The position numbers and the translations under genes are program-made. The notes under the pieces are model-generated. The model did no database searches, was not told the origin of the DNA, and was given only the letters and a program-made list of their open reading frames with translations. This document shows positions 43,938 to 53,479 of a DNA stretch of 64,000 nucleotides, one piece after another. The DNA lies in the NCBI GenBank assembly GCA_903857495.1, contig CAIOFF010000007.1, positions 30,039-94,038 on the forward strand, read 5' to 3'. This stretch comes from an uncultured Holophagaceae bacterium (GTDB lineage Bacteria; Acidobacteriota; Holophagae; Holophagales; Holophagaceae). The first letter of the stretch is position 1, and each line of letters starts with the position of its first letter.

Positions 43938-45334
43938 CGGGCACCTCCGGACAGCGTCACCCCAAGGGCCTGGGCGATCGCCCCCAGCTTGTGCAGGGTC
44001 TCGAAGTATTCCGAGGTGGGGTTCGAGGCCCGCACCACACCGGCGCCGGCCTGGATGTAGGCCACGCCAGCCTGGTAGACCGCCGTGCGCAGGATCAGGG
44101 CCGTGTCAAGGACGCCGTCCGCGCCCAGGCGCAGCAGCACGCCGCCGTAGGGGCCGCGGGCCTCGCCCTCGAACTCGGCGATGCGCTGGCAGGCCCGGAG
44201 CTTCGGCGCCCCGCTGACGGTGCCCGCCGGGAAGGCCGCCGCCAGCACATCCAGGGCGTCCACGCCGGGCTTGAGGTGGGCCTTCACGGTGGTGGTCAGG
44301 TGCAGCACGTGACTGGTGCGCTGGAGGGCCAGGGGCAGCTCCACCCGGACGCCGCCGGGCACCGCCACCCGGCCCAGGTCGTTGCGGGCCAGGTCCACCA
44401 GCATCTGGTGCTCGGCCAGCTCCTTGGGGTCGCGCTTGAGGGCCTCGAAGCGGGCCACGTCCTCCTCGGGACTGGCGCCGCGGGGCACCGTACCGGCGAT
44501 GGGCAGGGTCTCGGCCTCGCCGCCCTGCACGCGCACCAGCATCTCCGGCGAGGCGCCCACCAGGGCGAAGTCGTCCCACTCGAGCAGGTAGCCGTAGGGG
44601 CTGGGGTTGAGGCGGCGCAGGCGCCGGTAGGCCTCCAGGGGCGGCGGCGGTTGCTCCACGCGGAAGCGCTGGCTGGGCACCAGCTGGTAGACGTCGCCAT
44701 CCAGGATGAGCTCCTGGGCCTCCCGCACCGTGGCCTCAAACTTCTCGCGGGCCATGAGGGGCACGGCCCGGGGCTGGGCGGAGGAGGGACCGGGGTCGCT
44801 CACCCCTGCCAGCAGCAGGGCCCGCAGGCCGCGGAGCCGCGCATAGCCCGCCTCGGGGTCGGGGTCGAGGGTCTGCAGCTCTGCCACCTGGTGCAGGTGG
44901 TCGAAGACCAGGGCCGTGTCGAAGCGGCGGACCCAGAGGCCAGGCAGGCCGAGGCTGTTCTTCGCGGGCAGCGGCAGGGTAGGCTCGGCCGCCCCCATGG
45001 CCTCGAAACCCAGGTAGCCGGCGCAGCCCACGCCCACGGGCAGCACCTCCCGCAGGGGCGGCAGGGCCGCGCCGGGATCGTGCAGGCAGGACTCGGGCGC
45101 GGAGCCGGACAGGTCCCTCAGGGCCTCCACCCAGCCCCGGGCCGGGGCGTCCAGGCGGCACTCGTCGGCTCCGGCCAGCAGCACGAAGCTGTGGCGCCCC
45201 ACGCGCTCGCCCTGGTCGCAGGACTCCAGCAGCAGGCTGGCGCCCGCGGGCCGCAGGGCCAGGTAGGCGGCCAGCGGGGTCAGCAGGTCCGCGGGCAGCG
45301 GGTGGCGGATCAGATGTCGGGGTGCGAGGGGCAT
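43934..45334 (-). CDS. trpE: Anthranilate synthase component I
   Basis: 466 residues from ATG 45334 (GGAT five to seven bases before it). The chorismate-binding half includes EAQELILDGDVYQLVPSQRF, PYGYLLEWDDFALVGASPEMLVRV, PIAGTVPRGASPEEDVA, DLARNDLGRV, PAGTVSGAPKLRA and YIQAGAGVVRASNPTSEY. The Trp-feedback motif LLES is present in ASLLLESCDQGE. First structural gene of trpEGDCFBA; an intrinsic terminator ends 17 bases before its ATG. Confidence 0.96.
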   Translation of the reverse strand: MPLAPRHLIRHPLPADLLTPLAAYLALRPAGASLLLESCDQGERVGRHSFVLLAGADECRLDAPARGWVEALRDLSGSAPESCLHDPGAALPPLREVLPVGVGCAGYLGFEAMGAAEPTLPLPAKNSLGLPGLWVRRFDTALVFDHLHQVAELQTLDPDPEAGYARLRGLRALLLAGVSDPGPSSAQPRAVPLMAREKFEATVREAQELILDGDVYQLVPSQRFRVEQPPPPLEAYRRLRRLNPSPYGYLLEWDDFALVGASPEMLVRVQGGEAETLPIAGTVPRGASPEEDVARFEALKRDPKELAEHQMLVDLARNDLGRVAVPGGVRVELPLALQRTSHVLHLTTTVKAHLKPGVDALDVLAAAFPAGTVSGAPKLRACQRIAEFEGEARGPYGGVLLRLGADGVLDTALILRTAVYQAGVAYIQAGAGVVRASNPTSEYFETLHKLGAIAQALGVTLSGGAR

Positions 45335-45350
45335 GGGGTCATCCAAATAC

Positions 45351-45381
45351 AAAAAAGCCCGACCGTGGGGTCGGGCTCGGA
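45351..45381 (-). promoter_or_regulatory. trp attenuator (terminator and competing antiterminator arm)
   Basis: On the minus strand GCCCGACC (45376-45369) pairs with GGTCGGGC (45364-45357), followed by six T residues (45356-45351): an intrinsic terminator just before trpE. The overlapping TCCGAGCCCG (45381-45372) is perfectly complementary to CGGGCTCGGA (45435-45426), located right after the tandem Trp codons of the leader peptide. The two pairings exclude each other, which is the layout of ribosome-mediated attenuation. Confidence 0.85.
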
Positions 45382-45403
45382 GGTTCCGGAGAGGCGTCGG
45401 CCG

Positions 45404-45496
45404 CTAGGCCTCGCGCAGGGAGCCGTCCGAGCCCGTACGCCACCAGCTGCCCCCGGAAGGGAGGCCCTGGTAGAGGGACACGGCAGACGGCTTCAT
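45404..45496 (-). CDS. trpL: trp leader peptide with tandem Trp codons
   Basis: A 30-residue frame, MKPSAVSLYQGLPSGGSWWR and ten further residues, ending TAG. W18-W19 are encoded by TGGTGG at 45445-45440. Two adjacent Trp codons in a short frame directly between a promoter and a terminator in front of trpE is strong evidence for a regulatory leader. The -10 element (45509-45504) places the transcript start at about the A of the ATG, so the message may be leaderless, as described for rhizobial trpL; a possible AGGGG before the ATG would then lie outside the RNA. Confidence 0.85.
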   Translation of the reverse strand: MKPSAVSLYQGLPSGGSWWRTGSDGSLREA

Positions 45497-45503
45497 GGCC
45501 CCT

Positions 45504-45533
45504 ATCAGACCCGGTCCAGCGAGGTTCTGTCAA
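45504..45533 (-). promoter_or_regulatory. trp operon promoter
   Basis: TTGACA (45533-45528), an 18-base spacer, and TCTGAT (45509-45504): perfect -35 and a 4/6 -10 for the housekeeping sigma factor. Confidence 0.75.
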
Positions 45534-45607
45534 GGGTCCACGCGGGAACGCCCACCCGACGCGTCCCTGGAAAGTGTGGTTTGATGGGAGATTGCACGCG
45601 GACGGAT

Positions 45608-46537
45608 ATGGACCTCGAGGAACGCCCCACCACCATCCTTGCCGAGGAATCCCTCGCGCCACGGGGACCCTGGGCCTTCCTGAAGCTGGCCTTCCCAGGC
45701 GGCTTCACCCCCTGGGGCTGGGGTCTCATGGGCGGCTGGGTCATGGTCTTCCTCGGCCCCGCCGTGGGCTGGGCCGGGCACCTGCGCCGCGCCGCTGGCT
45801 GGAGCGCCCTGCCCTCCCACTGGGGGGAGCAGCTCTCGGCCCGGGACCTATGGGAACTCTGGGAGAACGGCGGCATCCAGAACAAGCTGGTGAACTCGCC
45901 GACGATCCACCTGTTCGGGCTTGGTCTGGTGGTGGTGCTCTGGTGCGGCTGGCGCATGCAGGCCGAGGCCGTGGGCCTCAAGGCCCGCCTGGGCTCCTGG
46001 CTGCTGGGGGCCCTGGACACGGTCCTGATCGGCTTCCTGCCCCTGGGGCTCACGGCCTACGTCATCGACCGCGGCCTGGCCTGGGCGGGCGGGCTGGGAC
46101 TCGACGGCCTCGGCTGGACCGCCCTCATCGCCCGGCCCCTGCTCTGGATGGCCCTGCTCAGCACCCTGAACGTCCAGTGGTGGCTCTGCCGCCTGGGCCG
46201 CGCCGCGGGCCTGGCCCGGGGCTATCGCGCCCACCTGACCGACTCCTTTTCCCGCCTGTGGAACCACCCGGTCCAGTGGGGCCTCCTCGCCGCGGGCGGC
46301 GCCGCCCTCCGCGCCCTGCTGCCCTTCCTGCTGCTGCTGCTGGCCTGGCGCATGGGCGGCGGCACCACTTTCCGGGTCTGGCTGTTCCTGCTGCTACAGC
46401 TCTCCGTCACGACTCTCAACGGCTGGCTCCTGGGCTGGCTGCTGCGCACCACCGCGCACTTCTGGAACCACGACGCCGTCGTGCGGGATGTCCGCGCCGA
46501 CCTCAAGGAAACTGTCCGTGATGCTGAAGCCCTCTAG
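45608..46537 (+). CDS. Hypothetical polytopic membrane protein
   Basis: 309 residues (an upstream ATG at 45584 would add 8). An acidic N-terminus (DLEERPTTILAEES) is followed by about six hydrophobic helices (WGLMGGWVMVFLGPAVGWAG, IHLFGLGLVVVLWCGW, LGALDTVLIGFLPLGLTAYVI, LLAAGGAALRALLPFLLLLLAW, VWLFLLLQLSVTTLNGWLLGWLL) and a charged tail VRDVRADLKETVRD. No family recognised. It diverges from the trp promoter and overlaps the next gene by 17 bases, so the two are probably linked. Confidence 0.75.
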   Translation: MDLEERPTTILAEESLAPRGPWAFLKLAFPGGFTPWGWGLMGGWVMVFLGPAVGWAGHLRRAAGWSALPSHWGEQLSARDLWELWENGGIQNKLVNSPTIHLFGLGLVVVLWCGWRMQAEAVGLKARLGSWLLGALDTVLIGFLPLGLTAYVIDRGLAWAGGLGLDGLGWTALIARPLLWMALLSTLNVQWWLCRLGRAAGLARGYRAHLTDSFSRLWNHPVQWGLLAAGGAALRALLPFLLLLLAWRMGGGTTFRVWLFLLLQLSVTTLNGWLLGWLLRTTAHFWNHDAVVRDVRADLKETVRDAEAL

Positions 46538-47315
46538 CGCCCTGCTCTGCGCCCTCCTGACCCTGTCCCTGGCCGCCCAGGCCCCGGCGGGCAAGGCCCA
46601 GGTTCTGCCCCTGGGACCTACCATCCCGGACGATCCCGCCATCCAAAAGGTGATTGATCCCCTGGCGGCGGAGATCAAGGCCAGCTTCGACCTGCCCCTG
46701 GTCCAGGCGCCGCAGGGCCTCCTGCGCGGCCGCCGGGGCGAGGAGAACCTGCTGGGCTACTGGGTCGCCGATGTCATGCGGACCGCCGCCCAGGGCACCG
46801 TGGGCAAGCCGGTGCGCTTCGGCATCACCAATGCCGGCGGGCTGCGCTCCAACCTGCGGCCGGGCCTGCTGAAGGTGGCGGACATCTTCGAGATGATGCC
46901 CTTCGAGAACGAGCTGGTGGTGGTGGAGCTCACGGGCGCCGAGGTCATCCAGGTGGTCAAGGAGGGCATCGTCCGCCGCGGCGGTGAGCCCTGCTCCGGC
47001 GTGAAGGCCCGGGTGGATGGCAGCCCCGAGCAGCCGGTCTTCGTCCTGACCTGGGAGGATGGCAGCGCCATCGATCCTGCCGAGACCGTGCGGGTCGCCA
47101 CCACGGACTACCTCTACGGCGGCGGCGACTCCATCCCCACGCTGCGCAAGGGCCGCAAGCCCTTCACCACGGGCATCACCCTGCGCCAGATGCTGCTGGA
47201 CCAGTGCGCCGCCCTCGCCAAGGCTAAGCAGGAGCTGCTGCCCCCGGCCCCGGGTCGCTATACCCTGCCGGTTCCGATCCTGGAAGCCATCCGCGACAAG
47301 AAACTGAAGCTCTAG
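46521..47315 (+). CDS. 5'-nucleotidase C-terminal domain protein (stand-alone)
   Basis: 264 residues with signal peptide MLKPSSALLCALLTLSLAAQAPA. The body is a 5'-nucleotidase C-terminal (substrate-binding) domain: ENLLGYWVADVMRTAA, FGITNAGGLRSNLRPG, VADIFEMMPFENELVVVELTGAEV, VRVATTDYLYGGGDS. Normally this is fused behind a metallophosphoesterase domain; here that domain is encoded by the next gene, 13 bp downstream. The start inside the preceding gene (46521) is chosen because it begins the signal peptide. Confidence 0.9.
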   Translation: MLKPSSALLCALLTLSLAAQAPAGKAQVLPLGPTIPDDPAIQKVIDPLAAEIKASFDLPLVQAPQGLLRGRRGEENLLGYWVADVMRTAAQGTVGKPVRFGITNAGGLRSNLRPGLLKVADIFEMMPFENELVVVELTGAEVIQVVKEGIVRRGGEPCSGVKARVDGSPEQPVFVLTWEDGSAIDPAETVRVATTDYLYGGGDSIPTLRKGRKPFTTGITLRQMLLDQCAALAKAKQELLPPAPGRYTLPVPILEAIRDKKLKL

Positions 47316-47328
47316 GAAGGACGAGACC

Positions 47329-48264
47329 ATGGAACGCCGCGCCTTCCTCGCCTCGCTTGGCACCGCCGCCCTCGCCAGCCAGGTTCCCCTGCGGGCCCAG
47401 GAGGGACCGGCCGCCGCCTCGGGCCGCATCACCCTGCTGCATACCAACGACACGCACTCCCGCATCGAGCCCTTCGGCCCCGGCAATGGCGCCATCAGCG
47501 GCCTGGGCGGTGTCTCCCGCCGGGCCACCCTGGTGCGCCAGCTCCGCCAGCAGCTGGGGTCCGTGCTGCTGCTGGACGCCGGCGACACCTTCCAGGGCAC
47601 GCCCTACTTCAACCGCTACAAGGGGCGCCTCGACTACCAGCTCATGCGCATGATGGGCTACGACGCCGGCACCCTGGGCAACCATGACTTCGACAACGGC
47701 GTGGGGATGCTGGTCGAGGCCATGGAGGCCATGGAGCAGCTGCAGCACGCCAACGCCCCCTTCGCCTTCCTCAACTGCAACTTCGACTGCAAGGGCGCCC
47801 CGGCGCTGCAGAAGTGGATCCGCCCCTACCTGGTGAAGGACTTCCCCGGCGTTCGCGTGGGCATCACGGGCATCGGCGTGGCCTTCGCCGGGCTGGTGGC
47901 CCCCAAGAACCACGAGGGCATCACCTGGCGGGATCCCTACGAGAGCCTCAAGCCCGTCGTGAAGCGGCTGCGCGAGGTCGAGAAGGTGGACCTGGTGGTG
48001 GTGCTCTCCCACCTGGGCTACAACCTGAACGGCACCGGGCCGGATGATCTGCATCTCCCGGGCCAGGTGGCGGGCATCGACGCCGTCATCGGCGGCCACA
48101 GCCACACCTTCCTGGAGACGCCCACCCGGGTGCCCCAGGCCCAGGGCGAGACCCTGGTCTTCCAGGTGGGCTTCGGGGGCGTGAACCTCGGTCGCCTGGA
48201 CTTCGCCGTGGCCCGGGGCCAGGTCCGCGCCGCCTCGGGAGCTGCCATGCCGGTGCTGGCTTAG
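47329..48264 (+). CDS. 5'-nucleotidase-type metallophosphoesterase (catalytic half)
   Basis: 311 residues, probable Tat signal (ERRAFLASLGTAALAS, twin Arg). Metal motifs are complete: LLHTNDTHSRIEP, LLDAGDTFQGT, GTLGNHDFDNG, VVLSHLGYN and IGGHSHTF. It lacks the C-terminal substrate domain of UshA-type enzymes; that domain is the upstream gene. AGGAAGGA precedes the ATG. Together they likely form a periplasmic nucleotide phosphatase. Confidence 0.92.
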   Translation: MERRAFLASLGTAALASQVPLRAQEGPAAASGRITLLHTNDTHSRIEPFGPGNGAISGLGGVSRRATLVRQLRQQLGSVLLLDAGDTFQGTPYFNRYKGRLDYQLMRMMGYDAGTLGNHDFDNGVGMLVEAMEAMEQLQHANAPFAFLNCNFDCKGAPALQKWIRPYLVKDFPGVRVGITGIGVAFAGLVAPKNHEGITWRDPYESLKPVVKRLREVEKVDLVVVLSHLGYNLNGTGPDDLHLPGQVAGIDAVIGGHSHTFLETPTRVPQAQGETLVFQVGFGGVNLGRLDFAVARGQVRAASGAAMPVLA

Positions 48265-48311
48265 GGCACCGGAACAGCCTAAGCGGGGCCCTCGCTGGCC
48301 CCCGGTCGTGA

Positions 48312-50687
<2,376 letters not shown>

Positions 50688-50724
50688 GCGCCAGGTTCCG
50701 TTCCGGGACGCCAGTCCCGGCCCA

Positions 50725-50758
50725 GGAGAAACGGCCCGCTTTGGCGGGCCGTTTCTCC
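50725..50758. terminator. 15-bp hairpin between icd and brnA
   Basis: GGAGAAACGGCCCGC (50725-50739) pairs with GCGGGCCGTTTCTCC (50744-50758) around TTTG. It can serve both convergent genes, though the T-run is only the TTT within the stem. Confidence 0.75.
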
Positions 50759-50771
50759 GTCGTGAAGAGCC

Positions 50772-50996
50772 TTATGGCTTGGCTGGCCAGACGATCTTGA
50801 CCTTCCGGTGTTGAGCCACACAGTCCCGTAGGTAGAGGTTGATGAGGCTCTGGTAGGGAACCCCGACCTCCATCGCCATGTCCTTGAAGTAGAGGACGAC
50901 CTCCTCGGAGAGCCGCATCGTAACCGGCTTCTTAAGCTTGGAAGCGTAGGGGTTCCTGCAGGCCTTCATGGTCGAGAAATCGTATTCGGTTCTCAT
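50772..50996 (-). CDS. brnA: BrnA/CopG-type antitoxin
   Basis: 74 residues. RTEYDFSTMKACRNPYASKLKKPVTMRLSEEVVLYFKDMAMEVGVPYQSLINLYLRDC is the ribbon-helix-helix antitoxin pattern of the BrnA group (PVTMRL strand, then two helices). GGAGGTGA lies just before the ATG. It follows a remnant of the BrnT toxin whose stop overlaps this ATG. The antitoxin would normally bind and neutralise BrnT and repress their promoter; with the toxin broken it may persist only as an autorepressor. Confidence 0.85.
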   Translation of the reverse strand: MRTEYDFSTMKACRNPYASKLKKPVTMRLSEEVVLYFKDMAMEVGVPYQSLINLYLRDCVAQHRKVKIVWPAKP

Positions 50997-51079
50997 GGGT
51001 GGTCACCTCCATGAAAGGCGCTCTCGTGCTTCTTCAGGTTGGCGGTGGCCTTGGGCTGATTCCATTCGAACTGAAGCAT
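50993..51079 (-). pseudogene. brnT: Truncated BrnT toxin remnant (28 residues)
   Basis: MLQFEWNQPKATANLKKH matches the BrnT start (M.FEWD..KA..N..KHG), but the frame then stops after 28 residues instead of about 90. The codons after KKHESAF are the brnA ribosome site and spacer (HGGDHP), so the central and C-terminal parts, including the catalytic residues, are deleted. The ATGA overlap with brnA keeps translational coupling. Confidence 0.75.
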
Positions 51080-51085
51080 ACATAC

Positions 51086-51113
51086 ATTGTATTGCTTTGA
51101 TTGGGACCGTCAA
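51086..51113 (-). promoter_or_regulatory. Promoter of the brnT-remnant/brnA unit
   Basis: TTGACG (51113-51108), 16-base spacer, TACAAT (51091-51086). The -10 is inside ATACAATGTAT, a short palindrome that could be the antitoxin's operator. Confidence 0.65.
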
Positions 51114-51238
51114 TGGGCCCCTTGCGCTCGGTGCTCATCGGTGGTTCCAGTGCTTTTCGGTTGTTCCTGGAGCCCTCTTCCTGGCCAACGGCTTCCGGCT
51201 CGGTTGCTTCGTGCCCCGGCCCCCTCCATGCTGAAGCC

Positions 51239-51847
51239 ATGCGCCGCCTGAAGGAGATCGCCGTCCACCGCCTCCGGGAGAAGGCCTCGGTCTTCCTGAC
51301 GGAGCTGCACCCGGCCCGGGACGCGGTAGAGCGGGCAGCGGTGCTGGCATTGCTACGGAAGCGGGACTTCGACGCCACCCACCACTGCAGCGCCTGGCGC
51401 GAGGGCGTGCCAGCCACCGCCCAAGGCGCCGACGACGACGGTGAGCCCTCGGGCACGGCGGGCCGGCCTATGATGGCGGTGCTGGAGGGAGCCCAGGTCA
51501 CGGACCTGATCGCGGTCTGCATCCGATGGTACGGTGGCACCAAGCTGGGCACCGGGGGCCTGGTGCGGGCCTACACCGAAGGCGTCCAGGGCGCCCTGGC
51601 CCTCGCGGATGAGGCCAGCGCCTGGGAAGAAGTTCGAATCCTCCGCAGCGGTGCCCTCCGGGTACCCGCGGCCCAGGCCCACCTTCCCTTCGCCCTGCTC
51701 GGCGCCTTCCCCGCCTGTGAGGCCCTGGAGCAGACCTTCGACGGCGCCGACGCCGTCCTGCGCTTCCAGTGCCCCCCGGAATTGGTCCCCGCCCTCGACC
51801 ACGCCTGGCAAGAGCGCAGCCGCGGCGGCAGCATCGACTGGGACTGA
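51239..51847 (+). CDS. YigZ/IMPACT family protein
   Basis: About 202 residues from ATG 51239 (start of the conserved fold MRRLKEIAVHRLREKASVFLTEL; the frame is open further upstream). FDATHHCSAWREG, ADDDGEPSGTAGRPMMAVL and AVCIRWYGGTKLGTGGLVRAYTEG are the UPF0029 signature; a C-terminal DUF1949-like part follows. Relatives link to translation control (yeast Yih1/IMPACT); the bacterial role is unknown. Confidence 0.9.
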   Translation: MRRLKEIAVHRLREKASVFLTELHPARDAVERAAVLALLRKRDFDATHHCSAWREGVPATAQGADDDGEPSGTAGRPMMAVLEGAQVTDLIAVCIRWYGGTKLGTGGLVRAYTEGVQGALALADEASAWEEVRILRSGALRVPAAQAHLPFALLGAFPACEALEQTFDGADAVLRFQCPPELVPALDHAWQERSRGGSIDWD

Positions 51848-51876
51848 GCGGCGGGTTGGGCAGAACTGAAGGGATT

Positions 51877-52072
51877 AACCACGAAGGAGGAACCCTTTCA
51901 GTCTCTTCTTTGTGCCCTTTGCGTTCTTTGTGGTTAATCGTCCTTGTTGCTTTTCAAGGGGCCTCTAGCCCCAGAGATGCTGCGCAATCAAGAATCTGCT
52001 TCCGTGGGCATCTGTCAGCACCTGTGGATCAGGGAACAAGGCCTAACCACAAAGATCACAAAGGGCACAAAG
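51877..52072. repeat. Intergenic inverted repeats with TTTGTGGTTA cores
   Basis: A 29-base sequence at 51908-51936 (CTTTGTGCCCTTTG then CGTTCTTTGTGGTTA) is mirrored at 52044-52072 with three differences; TTAACCACGAAG at 51877-51888 is a third, partial inverted copy. Between arms no gene is supported. The whole gap 51848-52239 holds these repeats and the promoter region of the next operon. Sequences of this kind recur in many genomes as intergenic repeats. Confidence 0.8.
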
Positions 52073-52239
52073 AAAGCCATGACAAGACCTTTCTTTGTGG
52101 TGAAGCTTGCCGTTGGTCTTTCACCCCCCGCACGCAGGACCCAGGAGCGGCTTTCGCCGGTGGGTGACTGCTGTTCGCCGATCCTTGGCCGGTGTGGGGC
52201 CGTCCAGCCCGTAGCTTGAACATGCGGAAGGAGATCCCC

Positions 52240-52347
52240 ATGGACCAGCTCAAGTGGCTCATCGAAAACGGCTGGTGGCTGCTGTGGGTGCCATCCCTGG
52301 CCCTGACCTTCCCCTTTGTATCCGGCCGAAAGGAGTTCCGTCCATGA
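52240..52347 (+). CDS. Small membrane protein, 35 residues
   Basis: ATG 52240 has AAGGAG at ideal spacing, and its TGA overlaps the next gene's ATG by 4 bases, as in the rest of this operon. MDQLKWLIENGWWLLWVPSL begins an amphipathic/hydrophobic segment continuing ALTFPFVSG with a basic tail. Translational coupling plus ribosome site make it a credible small protein of the LiaF/LytS-like operon. No family recognised. Confidence 0.65.
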   Translation: MDQLKWLIENGWWLLWVPSLALTFPFVSGRKEFRP

Positions 52348-52775
52348 GCACCCCGGACCGCCCGCCCTTCCCCACCGTCAAGCTCGTCTTCGGCCTGTTC
52401 GTGGTCGCCCTGGGCATCATCCTCCTGGGCCAGCAGTTGCAGTGGTTCGAGGCCTGGCAGGTGCTGGCCTGGTGGCCGGTGGCTCTGGCTGCCCTGGGCC
52501 TCGCGCGGCTGGTGCAGGACGGCCCCCTCGCTCTTCGCGGCCATGTCCTCCTGGCCTTCGCCGCCGCCGGTTTCGTGCAGCAGTTCGGCCCCTGGGGACT
52601 GCTGGAGCGCTGGTGGCCCATCGGCCTGGTCTGGGCCGGAGTCGTGGTCACCCTGCGGGCCCTCTTTCCCCGGCCCAAGGCCGACAGCCCCTCCAAAAAC
52701 CCGCCCGAACCCCCACCGGCGCCCCATTCCTGGGATGCTGAACCCGGTCCCGACACGCCCCAGGTGAAACCATGA
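52344..52775 (+). CDS. LiaI/LiaF-type transmembrane domain protein
   Basis: 143 residues. Four hydrophobic helices (LVFGLFVVALGIILLG, VLAWWPVALAALGLARLV, HVLLAFAAAGFVQQFG, WWPIGLVWAGVVVTLRALF) with the WP turns (AWWPV, RWWPI) typical of the LiaF transmembrane (DUF5668-like) domain, then a Pro-rich cytoplasmic tail. Overlaps neighbours on both sides by 4 bases. In other phyla such proteins repress a partner kinase of an envelope-stress system. Confidence 0.75.
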   Translation: MSTPDRPPFPTVKLVFGLFVVALGIILLGQQLQWFEAWQVLAWWPVALAALGLARLVQDGPLALRGHVLLAFAAAGFVQQFGPWGLLERWWPIGLVWAGVVVTLRALFPRPKADSPSKNPPEPPPAPHSWDAEPGPDTPQVKP

Positions 52776-53479
52776 ACGCCCCTCTCGAGCCCAAGGCCCC
52801 CAGCCCCTTCAGCCCCAAGCTGGTGCTGGGCGTGGCCATCATCGTGGCGGGCCTGGTCCTGACCCTGGAGACTCTGGGGATCATCGACGCCCACGCCATC
52901 CTGCGCCTCTGGCCCCTGGTCCTGGTGGCCATGGGCATCGCCAAGCTGCGCCAGGAAGGGAGCCGCTCCACCGGGGGCTGGGTGCTGGTGATCCTGGGCA
53001 CGGTGCTGCTCATCGGCGTCCTGGACCGCGGCGACCACTCCGTCTCCCTGGGGCCCCTGCTGCTGGTGGCCCTGGGCATCTTCATCGTGACCAAGGCCCT
53101 GAAGCAGCACCGGGGCATCTCCCCGGAGCTGGCCCGGTCCGAGGACTTCCTCACGGGGACGGCCATCTTCGGCGGTTTCAAGCGGCGCATGGGCACCCAG
53201 GCCTTCCGGGGCGGTGAGCTCACGGCCATCTTCGGCGGCTACGAGGTGGACCTCCGGCAGGCGGCCCTGGAGTCCGGTCAGGCCCGCATCGATGTCTTCG
53301 TGCTCTTCGGCGGCGGCGAGATCCGGGTGCCCGAGGGCTGGGAGATCGCCAACCGCGCCACGGCCATCGCCGGGGCCCTGAACGACAACACGCACCACGG
53401 TCCCAGCCCCGCCGAGGGCCGCCCCTGCCTGGTGATCACGGGGCTCATCCTCTTCGGCGGCACCGAGGTGAAGTCCTGA
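52772..53479 (+). CDS. LiaF-like protein (transmembrane plus C-terminal beta domain)
   Basis: 235 residues. Two pairs of helices (LVLGVAIIVAGLVLTLETLG, LWPLVLVAMGIAKL, WVLVILGTVLLIGVL, GPLLLVALGIFIVTKAL) then a beta-helix-like domain with repeating AIFGG (TAIFGGFKR, TAIFGGYEVDL, VFVLFGGGEIRVP, LILFGGTEVK), characteristic of LiaF/YvqF C-termini. Together with the kinase and regulator behind it, it probably senses envelope damage. Confidence 0.85.
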   Translation: MNAPLEPKAPSPFSPKLVLGVAIIVAGLVLTLETLGIIDAHAILRLWPLVLVAMGIAKLRQEGSRSTGGWVLVILGTVLLIGVLDRGDHSVSLGPLLLVALGIFIVTKALKQHRGISPELARSEDFLTGTAIFGGFKRRMGTQAFRGGELTAIFGGYEVDLRQAALESGQARIDVFVLFGGGEIRVPEGWEIANRATAIAGALNDNTHHGPSPAEGRPCLVITGLILFGGTEVKS

